A stretch of 64,000 bases of DNA, taken from contig NW_025408669.1 in assembly GCF_020360975.1 (NCBI RefSeq), positions 1,736,001 to 1,800,000 on the forward strand, written 5' to 3'. This stretch comes from Hirsutella rhossiliensis. Its lineage: Eukaryota > Ascomycota > Sordariomycetes > Hypocreales > Ophiocordycipitaceae. Position 1 is the stretch's first letter. Every line of letters starts with the position of its first letter. Positions 1 through 10,087 of the stretch are shown here, in pieces. The notes beneath the pieces are model-generated. The model was given only the letters and a program-made list of their open reading frames with translations. It was not told the DNA's origin and ran no database searches. The position numbers and the translations under genes were made by a program.

Positions 1-751
1 TGTGGTCAACGTGACCGCCTCATCGCGCGGTGAAGCATGCCCCGGCAGCCAGAGATCGACTCGCAACTGGCTGACGATCAAAGACCCTTATACGAGACGG
101 CCAGTGTCCGAATTTGCGGTTTGCTATCGGTGCGCAATGATAGTGGAGGCTTTGCTGCCGAACCTGACTGGCTTGTTTGTGCCACTGAGCTCCAGGTCGG
201 AGCCATTGAAGAAAGTCTGCGCATTGCATTTCACGCCAAAGAGGAAGCAGTTTGTGCGCTACTTTGATGCTTTAGAGACGACGTCGGACAAGGCCTTGGT
301 AGGCAGCCAAGCGCCAGACATTGCCGACCTGGCCCAAGAGCTACGACGGCTTAGTGTCGGTCACGAGTGTCGCGAAGACAATCCCGTGCGCGACGGCTAC
401 TGGCATATGATGCAGTCCCTGCCGGAAATGACGGTGTGCGATGCTTGTTTCAACGAGGTCGTTCGACCAAGGGTTCAGGATGGGAATAGCGTCGCTCAGG
501 GCTTCTTCACCAAGCCACAGCGATTGCCCGTTGCAACCTGTCAGCTGTACTCGCCAAGGATGCGGGAAATTTTCCACAAGGCCTGTCGACGGCGAGACCG
601 CGAATACCTCGAAGCGAGGGTGCTGGAACGGCGGGAGATTGAAGCAGACATCTTCGAAAAGCTGCTGAAGCTCGATAAAGCACAGAGAAACGATGCTCGG
701 TCGGAAAAACAGGTGGAAAGGCTGGTCGAAGAATGGAAAAGATGGGAATAG
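1..751 (+). CDS. Conserved fungal protein, C-terminal part (5' end outside window)
   Basis: An open frame runs from the left edge (frame 2) to TAG at 749-751 and gives 249 residues. There is no credible start ATG near the edge, so the gene enters from the left. Two CxxC pairs are visible (CYRC near residue 41 and CDAC near residue 145), which suggests a metal-binding or structural role. The last 60 residues are a charged, Arg/Glu-rich helical tail ending in EEWKRWE. It resembles a fungal family that I remember being annotated loosely as Ser/Arg-related nuclear matrix protein, but I cannot confirm this and assign no function. An upstream intron close to the edge cannot be excluded. Confidence 0.6.
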   Translation, partial: VVNVTASSRGEACPGSQRSTRNWLTIKDPYTRRPVSEFAVCYRCAMIVEALLPNLTGLFVPLSSRSEPLKKVCALHFTPKRKQFVRYFDALETTSDKALVGSQAPDIADLAQELRRLSVGHECREDNPVRDGYWHMMQSLPEMTVCDACFNEVVRPRVQDGNSVAQGFFTKPQRLPVATCQLYSPRMREIFHKACRRRDREYLEARVLERREIEADIFEKLLKLDKAQRNDARSEKQVERLVEEWKRWE

Positions 752-1200
752 ATTGAAGGGAAGTCTTTGGTTGAAACTGTCCTTCCCTGTGAAGCTTCTT
801 TGGCGCATATTTTTAGACGTAACGACGAGACGAATACAGCGGCTTCCATTCCCTGACCAACGATGACGGGAGGTTGATGAGAAGTACGTACAGCGGTTTG
901 TACCCGGTACAGAGCTTAGCAAGATGGGCCAATCATGTGCAAGCTGATGGAAGACTCCACACTCGCTTAAGCTGAGTACGTCCCGCACGCTTAGGGTCTC
1001 GCTGCCCACCGCACCGGTAGGCAAAAATTTCCACGGGGAAATTTATCGCGAGCCCGACCTGCAACCTCCACGTCCATCACCCAATTTCGACGCCGCCCGA
1101 CGCCCAAGGTAAGCCCGCCGAGCCCCTTCCATGATTGACGAAACCAGTTTGAACACCAACTAAACTCAACTCTCCCTCAGGTCCAAGTCTCCCCTTCGCA
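752..1200. promoter_or_regulatory. 3' end of the left gene and RPL4 promoter/5'UTR
   Basis: This stretch holds no gene. Its right part is the RPL4 leader, which carries a probable 5'UTR intron (separate entry). Confidence 0.5.
1109..1180 (+). other. Probable 5'UTR intron of RPL4
   Basis: GTAAGC at 1109 and CTCAG ending at 1180 flank a 72-nt segment with a CTAAACTCAAC-like branch region near 1160 and a pyrimidine tract. Removing it joins the leader 20 nt before the ATG at 1201. 5'UTR introns are common in fungal ribosomal protein genes. Confidence 0.6.
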
Positions 1201-2462
1201 ATGGCTTCGCGACCTACCGTCTCCATCATTGGCAAAGATGGCGCTCCCACGGGGGCTACCCATCCCATTCCCGCCGTCTTCACCAGCCCGATCCGGCCCG
1301 ACATCGTCCAGCAGGTGCACACCGGCATGGCCAAGAACAAGCGCCAGCCGTATGCCGTGAGCGAGAAGGCTGGTCACCAGACCTCTGCTGAGTCTTGGGG
1401 AACGGGTGAGTGATACTCCGCGAGGCCTGGTGGGATTGTCGGAGACCGACGCACCATGACGCGCTGCAATTTTGCAACACTTGAGAGTGCTAATCGAAGA
1501 ATGAAAACAACAGGTCGTGCCGTTGCCCGTATTCCCCGTGTCTCTGGTGGTGGTACCCACCGCGCCGGTCAGGCTGCCTTTGGTAACATGTGCCGTTCTG
1601 GCCGCATGTTCGCTCCCACCAAGATCTGGCGCAAGTGGCATATCAAGATCAACCAGGGCCACAAGTATGCCGTTTCCAGACCCTCCGACACCAGCGCAAA
1701 ACTGACCTGAACTCCAGGCGATACGCTACATGCTCCGCCGTAGCTGCCTCGGCCGTGCCTCCTCTGCTGATGGCCCGCGGCCACCAGGTCATGAGCGTCC
1801 CCGAGGTGCCCCTCGTCGTCGACTCGGCGCTGTTCGAGGCCGCCTCTATGGCTCGCACTGCCGCCTCCCTGGGTCTGCTCAAAGCTGTTGGCGCCGGGGC
1901 CGACGTCGACAAGGTCAAGGGCTCCAAGAAGCTCCGCGCTGGCAAGGGCAAGCTCCGTGGCCGCCGCCACCGCCAGCGTCGCGGCCCTCTCGTCGTCTAC
2001 TCACCCGAGACCGACGGCAAGGAGCTAGTCAAGGGCTTCCGCAATATTCCCGGCGTCGAGACCTGCCCCGTCACCGCCCTCAACCTGCTCCAGCTGGCCC
2101 CCGGCGGCCACCTTGGCCGCTTCATCGTCTGGACCTCGGCCGCCTTCAAGGCCCTCGACGAGATCTACGGCTCCACCACCAAGCCCTCCGCCCACAAGCG
2201 CGACTTCCTCCTGCCTTCCAACGTCGTGTCCCAGGCCGACCTGACTCGCCTGATTAACAGCTCCGAAATCCAGAGCTCCCTCAACGCCCCCAAGGGTGAG
2301 GCTATCACCCGACGATCCGCCGTGCAGAAGAAGAACCCCCTGCGCAACAAGCAGGTCATGCTGCGCCTGAACCCATACGCCTCTGTGTTCTCCAAGGAGG
2401 CCTCCAATGCCCCCAAGGCCAAGGAGACCCCCAAGGCCAAGCCGGCTCCCAAGAAGAAGTAA
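1201..2462 (+). CDS. RPL4: 60S ribosomal protein L4 (uL4)
   Basis: The three coding exons are 1201-1405, 1514-1664 and 1718-2462, giving 366 residues. Introns are GTGAGT...CAG and GTATGC...CAG. The first coding exon ends one base into a Gly codon. The spliced product follows eukaryotic uL4 throughout: [14 protein letters not shown] in the N-terminal globular part and its long loop, then [14 protein letters not shown] and [22 protein letters not shown], and LKKNPL-like [15 protein letters not shown] near the end. The C-terminus is a Lys/Pro/Ala-rich extension ending in KPAPKKK. uL4 is a structural protein of the large subunit whose loop lines the exit tunnel. Length matches yeast L4 (362 residues). 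The downstream neighbour on the other strand is a monooxygenase with no functional link. Confidence 0.97.
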
Positions 2463-2843
2463 ATCAACCTGCTGGGTGTGCAGTAGGGTGTGGTGCCGAG
2501 GAGGAATGGTATTTCACGGTTTAGTTTCGAGGCGTCATGGCATCTGGAAGGTCGAGTTCCTGAATGATGAACAAGATTTGACTCTCCCTTGCGTCTTTGC
2601 ATATCTCAATTTCTCATGTGCTCAATCCCGTTTCGATGTCTTGCCCTACCCCTCTAGTCCATTACTCGCCAGAAAGTACCCGCAGAGGAGCATTGCTCTA
2701 TTTACCGCTCTACTCGCAACTCATCGCCTTCGGGCTCCGTAGACGTCCGGGATGTCTGAGGCTCCGCACGTCGTCCCAAACGTGTTCATCACATGGGTCG
2801 AGAGACGGGAACAGTCGCAGCGCCCTTTCGAGGCGTTGGTCAA
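2463..2843. other. Convergent intergenic region RPL4 / monooxygenase
   Basis: These 381 bases separate two stop codons on opposite strands. They serve as 3'UTRs and I see no further gene or repeat. Confidence 0.5.
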
Positions 2844-4250
2844 CTAGCCCCGCTTCTCTGGGTTAGGATCATATCGAAGGCCCAACTCGTCAAGGGTAGT
2901 GGCCTTGCAGCCCTGCACCTCAAATAGCCGCTTGCCCTCGAGCATCATGCTGCGTTGCCAAAAGTCCTCGTCGCTCCATCGCGGCGGCTCCTTTCCAAGA
3001 TGCTTGGCTTTGACCACCCAGTCATGAAGCTCGTTGATGTAGTGATAGTCTCCGCCCGGCCGTAGGAGCTGCAGCCTTTGGCCCATTTTCTCGTGCAAGT
3101 CGCTGCTCCATCTTTGCATCTCTTTGGGGAGAGGAAGCTCAAGGCCGTTGGACCAGACGGCGGCAAGAGCAGCGGCTTGCGCCTCTGCCAGGTGCCATGG
3201 GACGGACTTGGTGGGGAGGGAGGCAAAGGCCAGGGTAGGGTGGCGGATGTAGAATAGGTGCTTGTACAGGCCGTGCACGCCCTGGCCGTTTGTGATGAGG
3301 CTGGGTCGTAGGTCCGGGAGGAAGGGGAAGCTGTAGAGGTAGCCCGTGCAAAAGACGATGGCGTCGACGTCTGTTTCTACCCTGCCATCTTTGAAACGCA
3401 CGCCTCGTCGGTCCACGAGGAAGGCATCTATCTCAGGCGTTTCAGCACATGCCGTATGGGCAAGTCTCTCGGGCGGCGTGGGCGACCTGATGGATAAGAG
3501 GGTCTTTCCCTTGGACACTTTGTTGATTTGCAGAGCAATGTCAGTGCCCGACGGTCCGTTGCCGACGATGATGACTTTTTTGTTCCGGAAGGCGTCTGCT
3601 GTCCGGTACTGCTTCGCGTGGGTTATGATGGCCGGGTACGCCTCGTGGAAGGAGGCGATGTTTTGGATATGCGGAACGAAGGGCACCGAGTAGTGTCCGT
3701 TGGCGACGACCACGGCATCAAAGACGTCGTCAATGACGCGGTCGTCGACGGTGGACCGGGCGAGCAGCCGCCATCTATCCCGACCAAGGTCCGACTGGAG
3801 CGAGATGTTTGTCACCTGGAAGCCAAAGTTGACCAGCCCCCTCACGTCTTGAGCATATCTGAGCAGGTACCCTTGTATATCGTCGCGGGAGGGAAAGATG
3901 CAGGACTCTGCGGGAAAAGGCTGACCCCAAAAGCTCATCATGGTTTTGGGGATATTTGCATGGAGCTCCTCGTACATGGGAGACGGGAAGACGGGCGGCG
4001 CCTCAGGGGCCGGTGAGTGGACAGGAGCATCAGGTGGGAAGAAGGGGCTCGTCTGGGGCACGGGAACGGGACCGGGCGGGACTGGGGTGTAGTTCCAGAC
4101 GCCGCCGACCTGGTGCTGCTGCTCGAAGACGGCGATGCGGTCAAAGGCGGCCTGGGCTTTGAGATAGTGGGCTGCCGCGAGGCCGCTGGGGCCGGCTCCG
4201 ACAATGGCGATGGCCTTTACCTGGAAACCGGGGGGGTGGATGGAGCCCAT
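2844..4250 (-). CDS. Flavin-containing monooxygenase (FMO family)
   Basis: An intronless frame reads from ATG at 4250 to a stop at 2844-2846 and encodes 468 residues. The open frame extends further upstream, but only through a TTG, so the ATG was chosen. Residues 18-23 are GAGPSG, the FAD-binding GxGxxG loop, and a second Rossmann motif, VGNGPSG, near residue 230 fits NADPH. The sequence THAKQYR stands where FMO proteins carry the HSxxYR end of their fingerprint, although the preceding FxG is not canonical. VFCTGY near residue 310 matches the (F/V)ATGY motif. These enzymes oxygenate soft nucleophiles such as sulfur or nitrogen; yeast Fmo1 acts on thiols. The substrate cannot be read from sequence. 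It shares a 753-bp divergent promoter with the OB-fold gene. Confidence 0.85.
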   Translation of the reverse strand: MGSIHPPGFQVKAIAIVGAGPSGLAAAHYLKAQAAFDRIAVFEQQHQVGGVWNYTPVPPGPVPVPQTSPFFPPDAPVHSPAPEAPPVFPSPMYEELHANIPKTMMSFWGQPFPAESCIFPSRDDIQGYLLRYAQDVRGLVNFGFQVTNISLQSDLGRDRWRLLARSTVDDRVIDDVFDAVVVANGHYSVPFVPHIQNIASFHEAYPAIITHAKQYRTADAFRNKKVIIVGNGPSGTDIALQINKVSKGKTLLSIRSPTPPERLAHTACAETPEIDAFLVDRRGVRFKDGRVETDVDAIVFCTGYLYSFPFLPDLRPSLITNGQGVHGLYKHLFYIRHPTLAFASLPTKSVPWHLAEAQAAALAAVWSNGLELPLPKEMQRWSSDLHEKMGQRLQLLRPGGDYHYINELHDWVVKAKHLGKEPPRWSDEDFWQRSMMLEGKRLFEVQGCKATTLDELGLRYDPNPEKRG

Positions 4251-5003
4251 GTTGGCGGAGGAGATGGGATCTTTATTCTGGGGAGCGATGGTCAAGAAGG
4301 GGAAGGGGACATGGCCGATGATATGCGGTCAAAAGAGCCTACGTGGATATTAAATATTTCGTCGATGAGATGGACGGCTTGGTGACTGGTGTTGTCGCCG
4401 AGCTCCACATATCTATTGGAGTGTCACAGCATGAGATAGACGGGGTAGATACTGTACGTACAGTATGCACGTATAATGGCCGCTCCTATCCGTATTTGCC
4501 CAGGTAGATAAGGTAATTAGGTATTTCAGCCAAAAGCACGCCTCGCCTTTGCTTGCTTGCTCTTGAGCCTGCGATACTAAGACGATAAGTTGCAAACTTT
4601 AAACCCCCAAAAAAGGTACCTACTAGTTAGGTAGGCAGAGGCGGGCAACATGCCTAGCTGTGGTTACTTATGCGATGCAGTCAGTCCCTACCGTACTGAC
4701 TACCTACGTAATTAACTCGCAGTACGGAACTGTGTCTGGTAATAATAGCGTACAGTACCAACCTAGCTCCGGCACCGCCTTCCTCTTCGGGGAAACACGG
4801 CACCTGCCCAACTCCCAGCTAGCTTCGGTCGCGGCTTTGGTTTTGCTCGACAGCTTCGTTCACGTTGTCCAACACACGTCGCGATCTCGGCCCACCATGA
4901 GCCCCTCGGCTCTCGCCGCTAAACTCTCTCAACAGTCGCTCTGAATTCTCTCCAGCTCATGCCCACATGACCGGCGGGGTCCTCGCAACGCTGCCTTCTT
5001 ACC
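4251..5003. promoter_or_regulatory. Divergent promoter, monooxygenase / OB-fold gene
   Basis: The stretch is AT-richer than its flanks. It holds an 18-bp perfect palindrome (4449-4466), an 8-bp inverted repeat CCGTACTG (4691-4698) / CAGTACGG (4720-4727), and several TAGGTA/TACCTA words around 4500-4720. No gene is visible. Confidence 0.5.
4449..4466. repeat. 18-bp perfect palindrome
   Basis: ATACTGTACGTACAGTAT reads identically on both strands. It lies about 180 bp upstream of the monooxygenase ATG and could be a dimeric-factor site; that function is inference. Confidence 0.75.
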
Positions 5004-8000
5004 ATGGCCGACGCTCAGTCGGCCTTGGAGGTGCTTCGTCGCACAGATGCCACGCCCATTGCGCAGCTCCACCCCGACATCGACGATGCCTTGTCGCGCG
5101 TGGTAGATGGTGTCGTCACCGTTACCTGGCCGCACAGCGTCGTCACAAAGTCCATCGCCTTCATCCTCGCCGAGCACGATTTTCGACTGCGTCGTGACAA
5201 GGGACAGCTTCGCATTGAGCTCCACGGCCCAGCGGCTCAGGCCCTCGCCGAATCTACCATTGGCGGCGGCGATGAGGCTCGCATCAGCTTGGATGGAGCC
5301 CAATGGGAGAAGCACCAAGCGCCGACTCGGCTGCCCGGCGGCACCTTGGAGTGGCAGCTCAAATTCTCTAACCGCCTGCTGTTGGAGGTCCGCAGAGCCC
5401 AAGACCAAGGCAACGACTTCATACAAGTTGACGCCCCGGAAGATCAGGAGCCGCAGCCCGAGCCCAAAAGCCCCCTGGCCGACAGACTTAACCCCTCCCC
5501 ACCCGATGCGCAGTCACAGCGTGACCATGCCATGCCCTTGGCGATACCGGACGTCGTCGCCACCCCATCGTCTTCGCTTCCCGCCAAAAGACCAGCCTCC
5601 TCGACCTTTGGACCGGACGAGTATGCGTCGCCTGCCTTTCTGAAACGTGCTCGGGTATCATATGGATCACTCTTCGAGGGTGGGCTCGACATGTTCGACG
5701 AAGAAAAGGAGACCAAGACCAAAGGAAAGCGGCGACCGCGTTTCAGCATGCAAAACACAACCTGGCGATACACTAGCCGATCCCCAAGCCCCGAGGCCGA
5801 CACGCCATCCGATCACGAGAGCGACGTTGGGGACAGGCCAGGACGGGACGAAGAGGCGCAAGCCTCGGCAGGCACTCCCAAGGCTTCGCCACCACGACCT
5901 TCAATGGTGGACGAGGCGTGTCAAACGCAGGAAGTGTACTTCAGTCCATCACAGATGGAGGCTCAAATCTTGGCCGAGTCTCACGTACCCGGTTCTATGT
6001 TGCAGCCTGCATCGACGTCAGGACCGCCGGGACAGCGTCAAGACCAAGCTGGATTTCAGACGCCATCTAGAACACTCTTTGATCGAGGACGCGGCCAGCG
6101 CGATGTGCTTCGGATAGCTGAGGAGCCCGACATGGCATACGAGACAGCCGGCTCGCACGGTCACGACTTTGGGCTTGGGGCAGAGCAGCATGTCGGTTCA
6201 GCCAATATGCTTGGCGCGCCGCCTGTTGCAACCTCGGCCACAAGCCCAGCGGTCTTTACTGAAGGCATCTCAGCACCAGGTTATCCTCCTGCGGTATTCG
6301 ACGGCAACCATCTTGACGCCACAGCCTTGAACATTGACCCCAGTCTGCAGTTCCCAGGGGCGATTCCTGTACCGGACCACGTGTACTTTGATGCGCCCCC
6401 CCCTGGACATGTTGAATGGCACGCGGAGCCGCTCGCAGCTGGACGCGCATGGGTTCCTGTCCAAGCTAGTTCACAGTCTCCGGCGGTTGCCGTGTTTGGC
6501 TCTTCACCTCTGAGAAGACAGCCGCATAGCATCAGTTCGGGATCAAGGAACTCAAACGGATCCGAGCTGGGTCCCAATCTTGCCTCTGGCAGCGGCGAGG
6601 AAGCTTTTCAGGGTGGATTTGCAGGGGAGACTGCAGAAGCGGAGACGACGGGACGCGACGACGCCGACGCCCGGGACATTCCAGGCGAAGACTATGACCT
6701 GCGGAACTACGACCGTGCAAGGGATGACGACGAGGAAGAATCCGAGGAATCCGAGCCTGGTGGCAGCGATGTGGAACAGCAAGCCATCGACCTCTCAGAG
6801 GAGGACGAGGAAGATGAGCTGCATGGTCAAGCACCGGAAACAGAGCAATACAGCGAGGCTGGATATGGCGTAGAAAGCGTGCACCGCGGTCCTGGAGCTG
6901 GTGAAGACGCGGGCTACTTGAGTTCAGACGACGAGGATGACTCGGACGACGAAGCCCAAGTATTGAATGGCTTGGAGGAAGACGATGGTGAGGCCCGATA
7001 CTATGACCAAGAGGATGAAGATGGCTATGATGGACTCTATGGAGGTGAAGAGGAAGAGGAGTCTGAGGAGTACGGCAGTGCTTTCAACGCCGCGCCAAGG
7101 GCCACGGCTCCTCAGGAACCGGTGTTTATCAGTCTTCTCTCCGACTCGGAGGACGAGCAAGAGTCCCAGGCAGAACCGGGGCCGCCCAGTATTTCCCCGC
7201 CGCTGGTGAGGGACTCGATGCCACTCAATGGACCTGTCGGAGGAGTTCTTCCTGAGACTGCAAATAGTGCAGAGTTACAACGAGACAGCGAGTCCTCGGC
7301 GAACTCAAGTCTCGATGTCAACGAGGATGAGTCTCCGGGGCTGGACGCAGCTGGACGAGTGCACACGCATCAGGGTCTGGAGATGGAGCCCATGCCATCT
7401 CAACCAGCACCATCTGCATTTCTGGAGGCTTCGGAATATACCCACCAATCGGCCAGCGACAACGCAAGTGTACATGATGACTCGGAAATTGAGGAGGAGC
7501 GACAGCCTGAGGGGGATGGGCGGTACCAGGACACGGAGGTTAATGGCGAGGAACCCATTACCACTGCTGCCGCCGAGGCTGTTTCGTCAGAGCCGATGGA
7601 CGTTGATGAGGAACCGGGTGACGAGGCTCCAAGCGACCAGGTACCGATCAATGAGGCGCCAGGCAATGAGGCACAGACTAGTCCACCCATGGGCGAAGAC
7701 CCGCGGCCTCAAGCAGGCCAGCTGGAGGCGTTGGTTCAAGACAAGCCCGCTGACGGGGAAGCCATAGAGATTCCACTGGAGCATCAGCAAACGGCCGTGG
7801 AAATTTTTGAATCCCAGCCCCTCGAGCCCCAAGGAATTGAAGGAGAGGAGCAAGTTCTCACTGAGGCCTCGGACAGCCTCGGGCAGGACGCCCTCCCTAA
7901 CGAATCATCGGAGTATCACCAAACTGACCTTCAGACAGCAGATGCAGACGTGGTGTCAGTGGTCACCGAGGTCGAGCAAGTTCATGACGAATCGTCAATC

Positions 8001-9350
8001 TCGGGTACCCACCCAAATGATTCCGAGGATTTGGCTACACTGGAAGCCCTGAAAGCAGCGGTTCCCGGGGGGTGCGTTGAGCAACTACCGACCCCGAGCG
8101 AGACTCAGCCCAAGGAGGATACAGCTGCGTTAGTCGATGCCGAAAACCAAGTTACTGAGGAAGGCGAGGACGATCGAGCGGCGCAGGCACAAATTATGAC
8201 CGAATATCAGGAATATTATACTCCTACCAAGCAGAATACGACTCGACCCAGCCCAGGCAAGGCCCAGGACAAGGGCCAGGTCAAGGGCGGCGATCAGGAG
8301 CCAGAAGCTCTTATTACAGTCAAGTCCCTCCGGAGTCGGGGTCATCGGAGGACCAGATCCGGCGACACGAACAGCCAGTCGCACGAGGATCCAAGTGTTC
8401 TTTTGGCCAAGGCTTCTGCGTGTCGTCCCTCGGGCCCTAAGCCGGGCGCAGAGCCAAAGTCGCCAACACGTCTGCGCGTAGCCGGCAACAGGGGCGATGC
8501 GTCGGATCCGAGCCTACTCCTGGCAAAGGCGTCCGCTTCGGAACCAGCTCACCCAAAGGATCATCAGTCACCGACTACGTCACGCGCAGCAAGCGGCACA
8601 GCCGACGAGGCAGCCACGGTCATGCCATCGGCCGGAGCATCGTCTTCGTCGCCCAGGGGCAAGCGACGACACGCAACCCCGGAGGTGACTCGGGAGCTCC
8701 GCAGCAAGCCGCACGACGCCGCACGCCGCAACACTCCGGATGCCGTTGCAGAGACGATTTTGAAGTCGCCATCGGTGGCCGGATCGTTGGAAGATGAAGA
8801 CGTGGCGGCAATGAAGCGAAATCTACAAAAGACGCTCCGCACCGCCTTGCCAGACTTTCTTCCTCTGCGGTCCCTGCGCTCATCGTTGAACAAAACGGTT
8901 GACATTCTGGCCATGTCTACCTTGACTCCGCCGCAGCCGCATCGTCCCAAGCACGGCCCGCGCGACTACATGCTGGAGCTGATACTCACGGACCCCTCGA
9001 CGGCACCGACGAGCGTCGTCGTGGCTCACCTGTTCCGGCCACACCAGACCTCGCTGCCGGTGGTGAAGGCCGGAGACGTGGTGCTCTTACGCCGCGTGCA
9101 GGTCGTTTCGGTCAAGGGCCGCGGCTTCGGGGCAAGGGCTGGGGACACCTCGGCTTGGGCAGTCTTTGAGAAGGACGACGAGGAGATGCTGCCACAGATC
9201 AAGGGACCACCGGTGGAGGTAACGGACGCCGAGATTGAGCACGCGCAGGGGCTGAGGCGATGGTGGGCCATGCAGGGCGAAGGGGCGATGGCCAAGGTTG
9301 ACAAGGCGACGCAAAAGGCGTCACAAGCCGGCAAGGGTGATGCAAGGTGA
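5004..9350 (+). CDS. Large acidic protein with C-terminal Pot1/Cdc13-type OB fold (Telo_bind-like)
   Basis: A single exon of 1,448 codons starts at an ATG with a good context (ACCATGG). Residues 1 to about 150 look globular, with alternating strands (GVVTVTWPHSVVTKSIAF) that may form an OB-like fold. Residues 150 to about 1290 are disordered and very acidic, with Glu/Asp runs around 570-690. A ten-residue repeat, DPS(V/L)LLAKAS, occurs at 8388-8417 and 8505-8534. Residues of about 1300-1420 (from PRDYMLELILTDPS through VKAGDVVLLRRVQVVSVKGRGFGA) resemble the single-stranded telomeric DNA-binding OB fold of Pot1/Cdc13. The inferred role is telomere capping or CST-complex function. Alternatives are another OB-fold DNA-repair factor or an unrelated OB protein. 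No intron is needed. Confidence 0.7.
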   Translation: MADAQSALEVLRRTDATPIAQLHPDIDDALSRVVDGVVTVTWPHSVVTKSIAFILAEHDFRLRRDKGQLRIELHGPAAQALAESTIGGGDEARISLDGAQWEKHQAPTRLPGGTLEWQLKFSNRLLLEVRRAQDQGNDFIQVDAPEDQEPQPEPKSPLADRLNPSPPDAQSQRDHAMPLAIPDVVATPSSSLPAKRPASSTFGPDEYASPAFLKRARVSYGSLFEGGLDMFDEEKETKTKGKRRPRFSMQNTTWRYTSRSPSPEADTPSDHESDVGDRPGRDEEAQASAGTPKASPPRPSMVDEACQTQEVYFSPSQMEAQILAESHVPGSMLQPASTSGPPGQRQDQAGFQTPSRTLFDRGRGQRDVLRIAEEPDMAYETAGSHGHDFGLGAEQHVGSANMLGAPPVATSATSPAVFTEGISAPGYPPAVFDGNHLDATALNIDPSLQFPGAIPVPDHVYFDAPPPGHVEWHAEPLAAGRAWVPVQASSQSPAVAVFGSSPLRRQPHSISSGSRNSNGSELGPNLASGSGEEAFQGGFAGETAEAETTGRDDADARDIPGEDYDLRNYDRARDDDEEESEESEPGGSDVEQQAIDLSEEDEEDELHGQAPETEQYSEAGYGVESVHRGPGAGEDAGYLSSDDEDDSDDEAQVLNGLEEDDGEARYYDQEDEDGYDGLYGGEEEEESEEYGSAFNAAPRATAPQEPVFISLLSDSEDEQESQAEPGPPSISPPLVRDSMPLNGPVGGVLPETANSAELQRDSESSANSSLDVNEDESPGLDAAGRVHTHQGLEMEPMPSQPAPSAFLEASEYTHQSASDNASVHDDSEIEEERQPEGDGRYQDTEVNGEEPITTAAAEAVSSEPMDVDEEPGDEAPSDQVPINEAPGNEAQTSPPMGEDPRPQAGQLEALVQDKPADGEAIEIPLEHQQTAVEIFESQPLEPQGIEGEEQVLTEASDSLGQDALPNESSEYHQTDLQTADADVVSVVTEVEQVHDESSISGTHPNDSEDLATLEALKAAVPGGCVEQLPTPSETQPKEDTAALVDAENQVTEEGEDDRAAQAQIMTEYQEYYTPTKQNTTRPSPGKAQDKGQVKGGDQEPEALITVKSLRSRGHRRTRSGDTNSQSHEDPSVLLAKASACRPSGPKPGAEPKSPTRLRVAGNRGDASDPSLLLAKASASEPAHPKDHQSPTTSRAASGTADEAATVMPSAGASSSSPRGKRRHATPEVTRELRSKPHDAARRNTPDAVAETILKSPSVAGSLEDEDVAAMKRNLQKTLRTALPDFLPLRSLRSSLNKTVDILAMSTLTPPQPHRPKHGPRDYMLELILTDPSTAPTSVVVAHLFRPHQTSLPVVKAGDVVLLRRVQVVSVKGRGFGARAGDTSAWAVFEKDDEEMLPQIKGPPVEVTDAEIEHAQGLRRWWAMQGEGAMAKVDKATQKASQAGKGDAR

Positions 9351-10087
9351 GGCCGGCCGAGATGTATATACCCACGTTCTGCGTCCGGATTATGAGGCCC
9401 AAGGTAGATCTTTGAGGGGTCCGTTGGGGTGATGCAAGGAAATTTGAGGATTCGACAAGTCAAAGGGCGTGCCAAGGCCGATCGGTGATTGACGGAACCA
9501 AGCTGAGTGGTAGGTATGGATGGTGTTGTAAGAGGCCTCTTGTTGATGCATGTGACGATGAGCATGAAAGTACGGGTGGCAGGCCAATGACATGGAGCGA
9601 TGGTACCATGTTTCAGGGATGGTCGTGACAGCGCGGATGAAGCAGTGAAGACAGTGCCCAAGGTTCAGACCTGGCTGGAGAGTTTGGACTTGCTCAGGGG
9701 TGGTGAGCTCTGGATGTCCCACGGCGGAACGGGGGGATGGTCCACGGTTGAAAGGCTTGTTGTTGACGGTGGACAAGTTGCAGTTGAGAGCATGCGAAAG
9801 CGTATGCATGTGAAAGCATATGCGTGAGGCTGGTTGTTGGTGGATGGATGGCGCGACGAGGTTTCTGCACGGCAGAGAGGGTTGTATGCCAGGCCGGGTA
9901 CGTGGCCACAGTTGCAGTTACGACTGCGGATACAGCTTGTCAAGGGGGTCGCGAGGCTCAACTTGGGAGGGTCGGAGAGAAAGAGGTGGTCGAGGCACGA
10001 CAGAGTTGGCATTCCCCCCTTGCTCCGGGGAGAACCGGGCCAGCCGGGCCAGCCGGGCCAGTCGGGCGTCCCTGACTTGTTTCATTC
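9351..10087. other. Intergenic region without a recognisable gene
   Basis: This holds the 3' flank of the OB-fold gene and of the broken secreted-protein gene. It contains a short tandem repeat at 10036-10062 and no convincing coding sequence. Confidence 0.45.
10036..10062. repeat. 9-bp tandem repeat, three units
   Basis: The unit CCGGGCCAG is repeated about three times, with the last copy followed by a diverged TCGGG. Confidence 0.8.
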
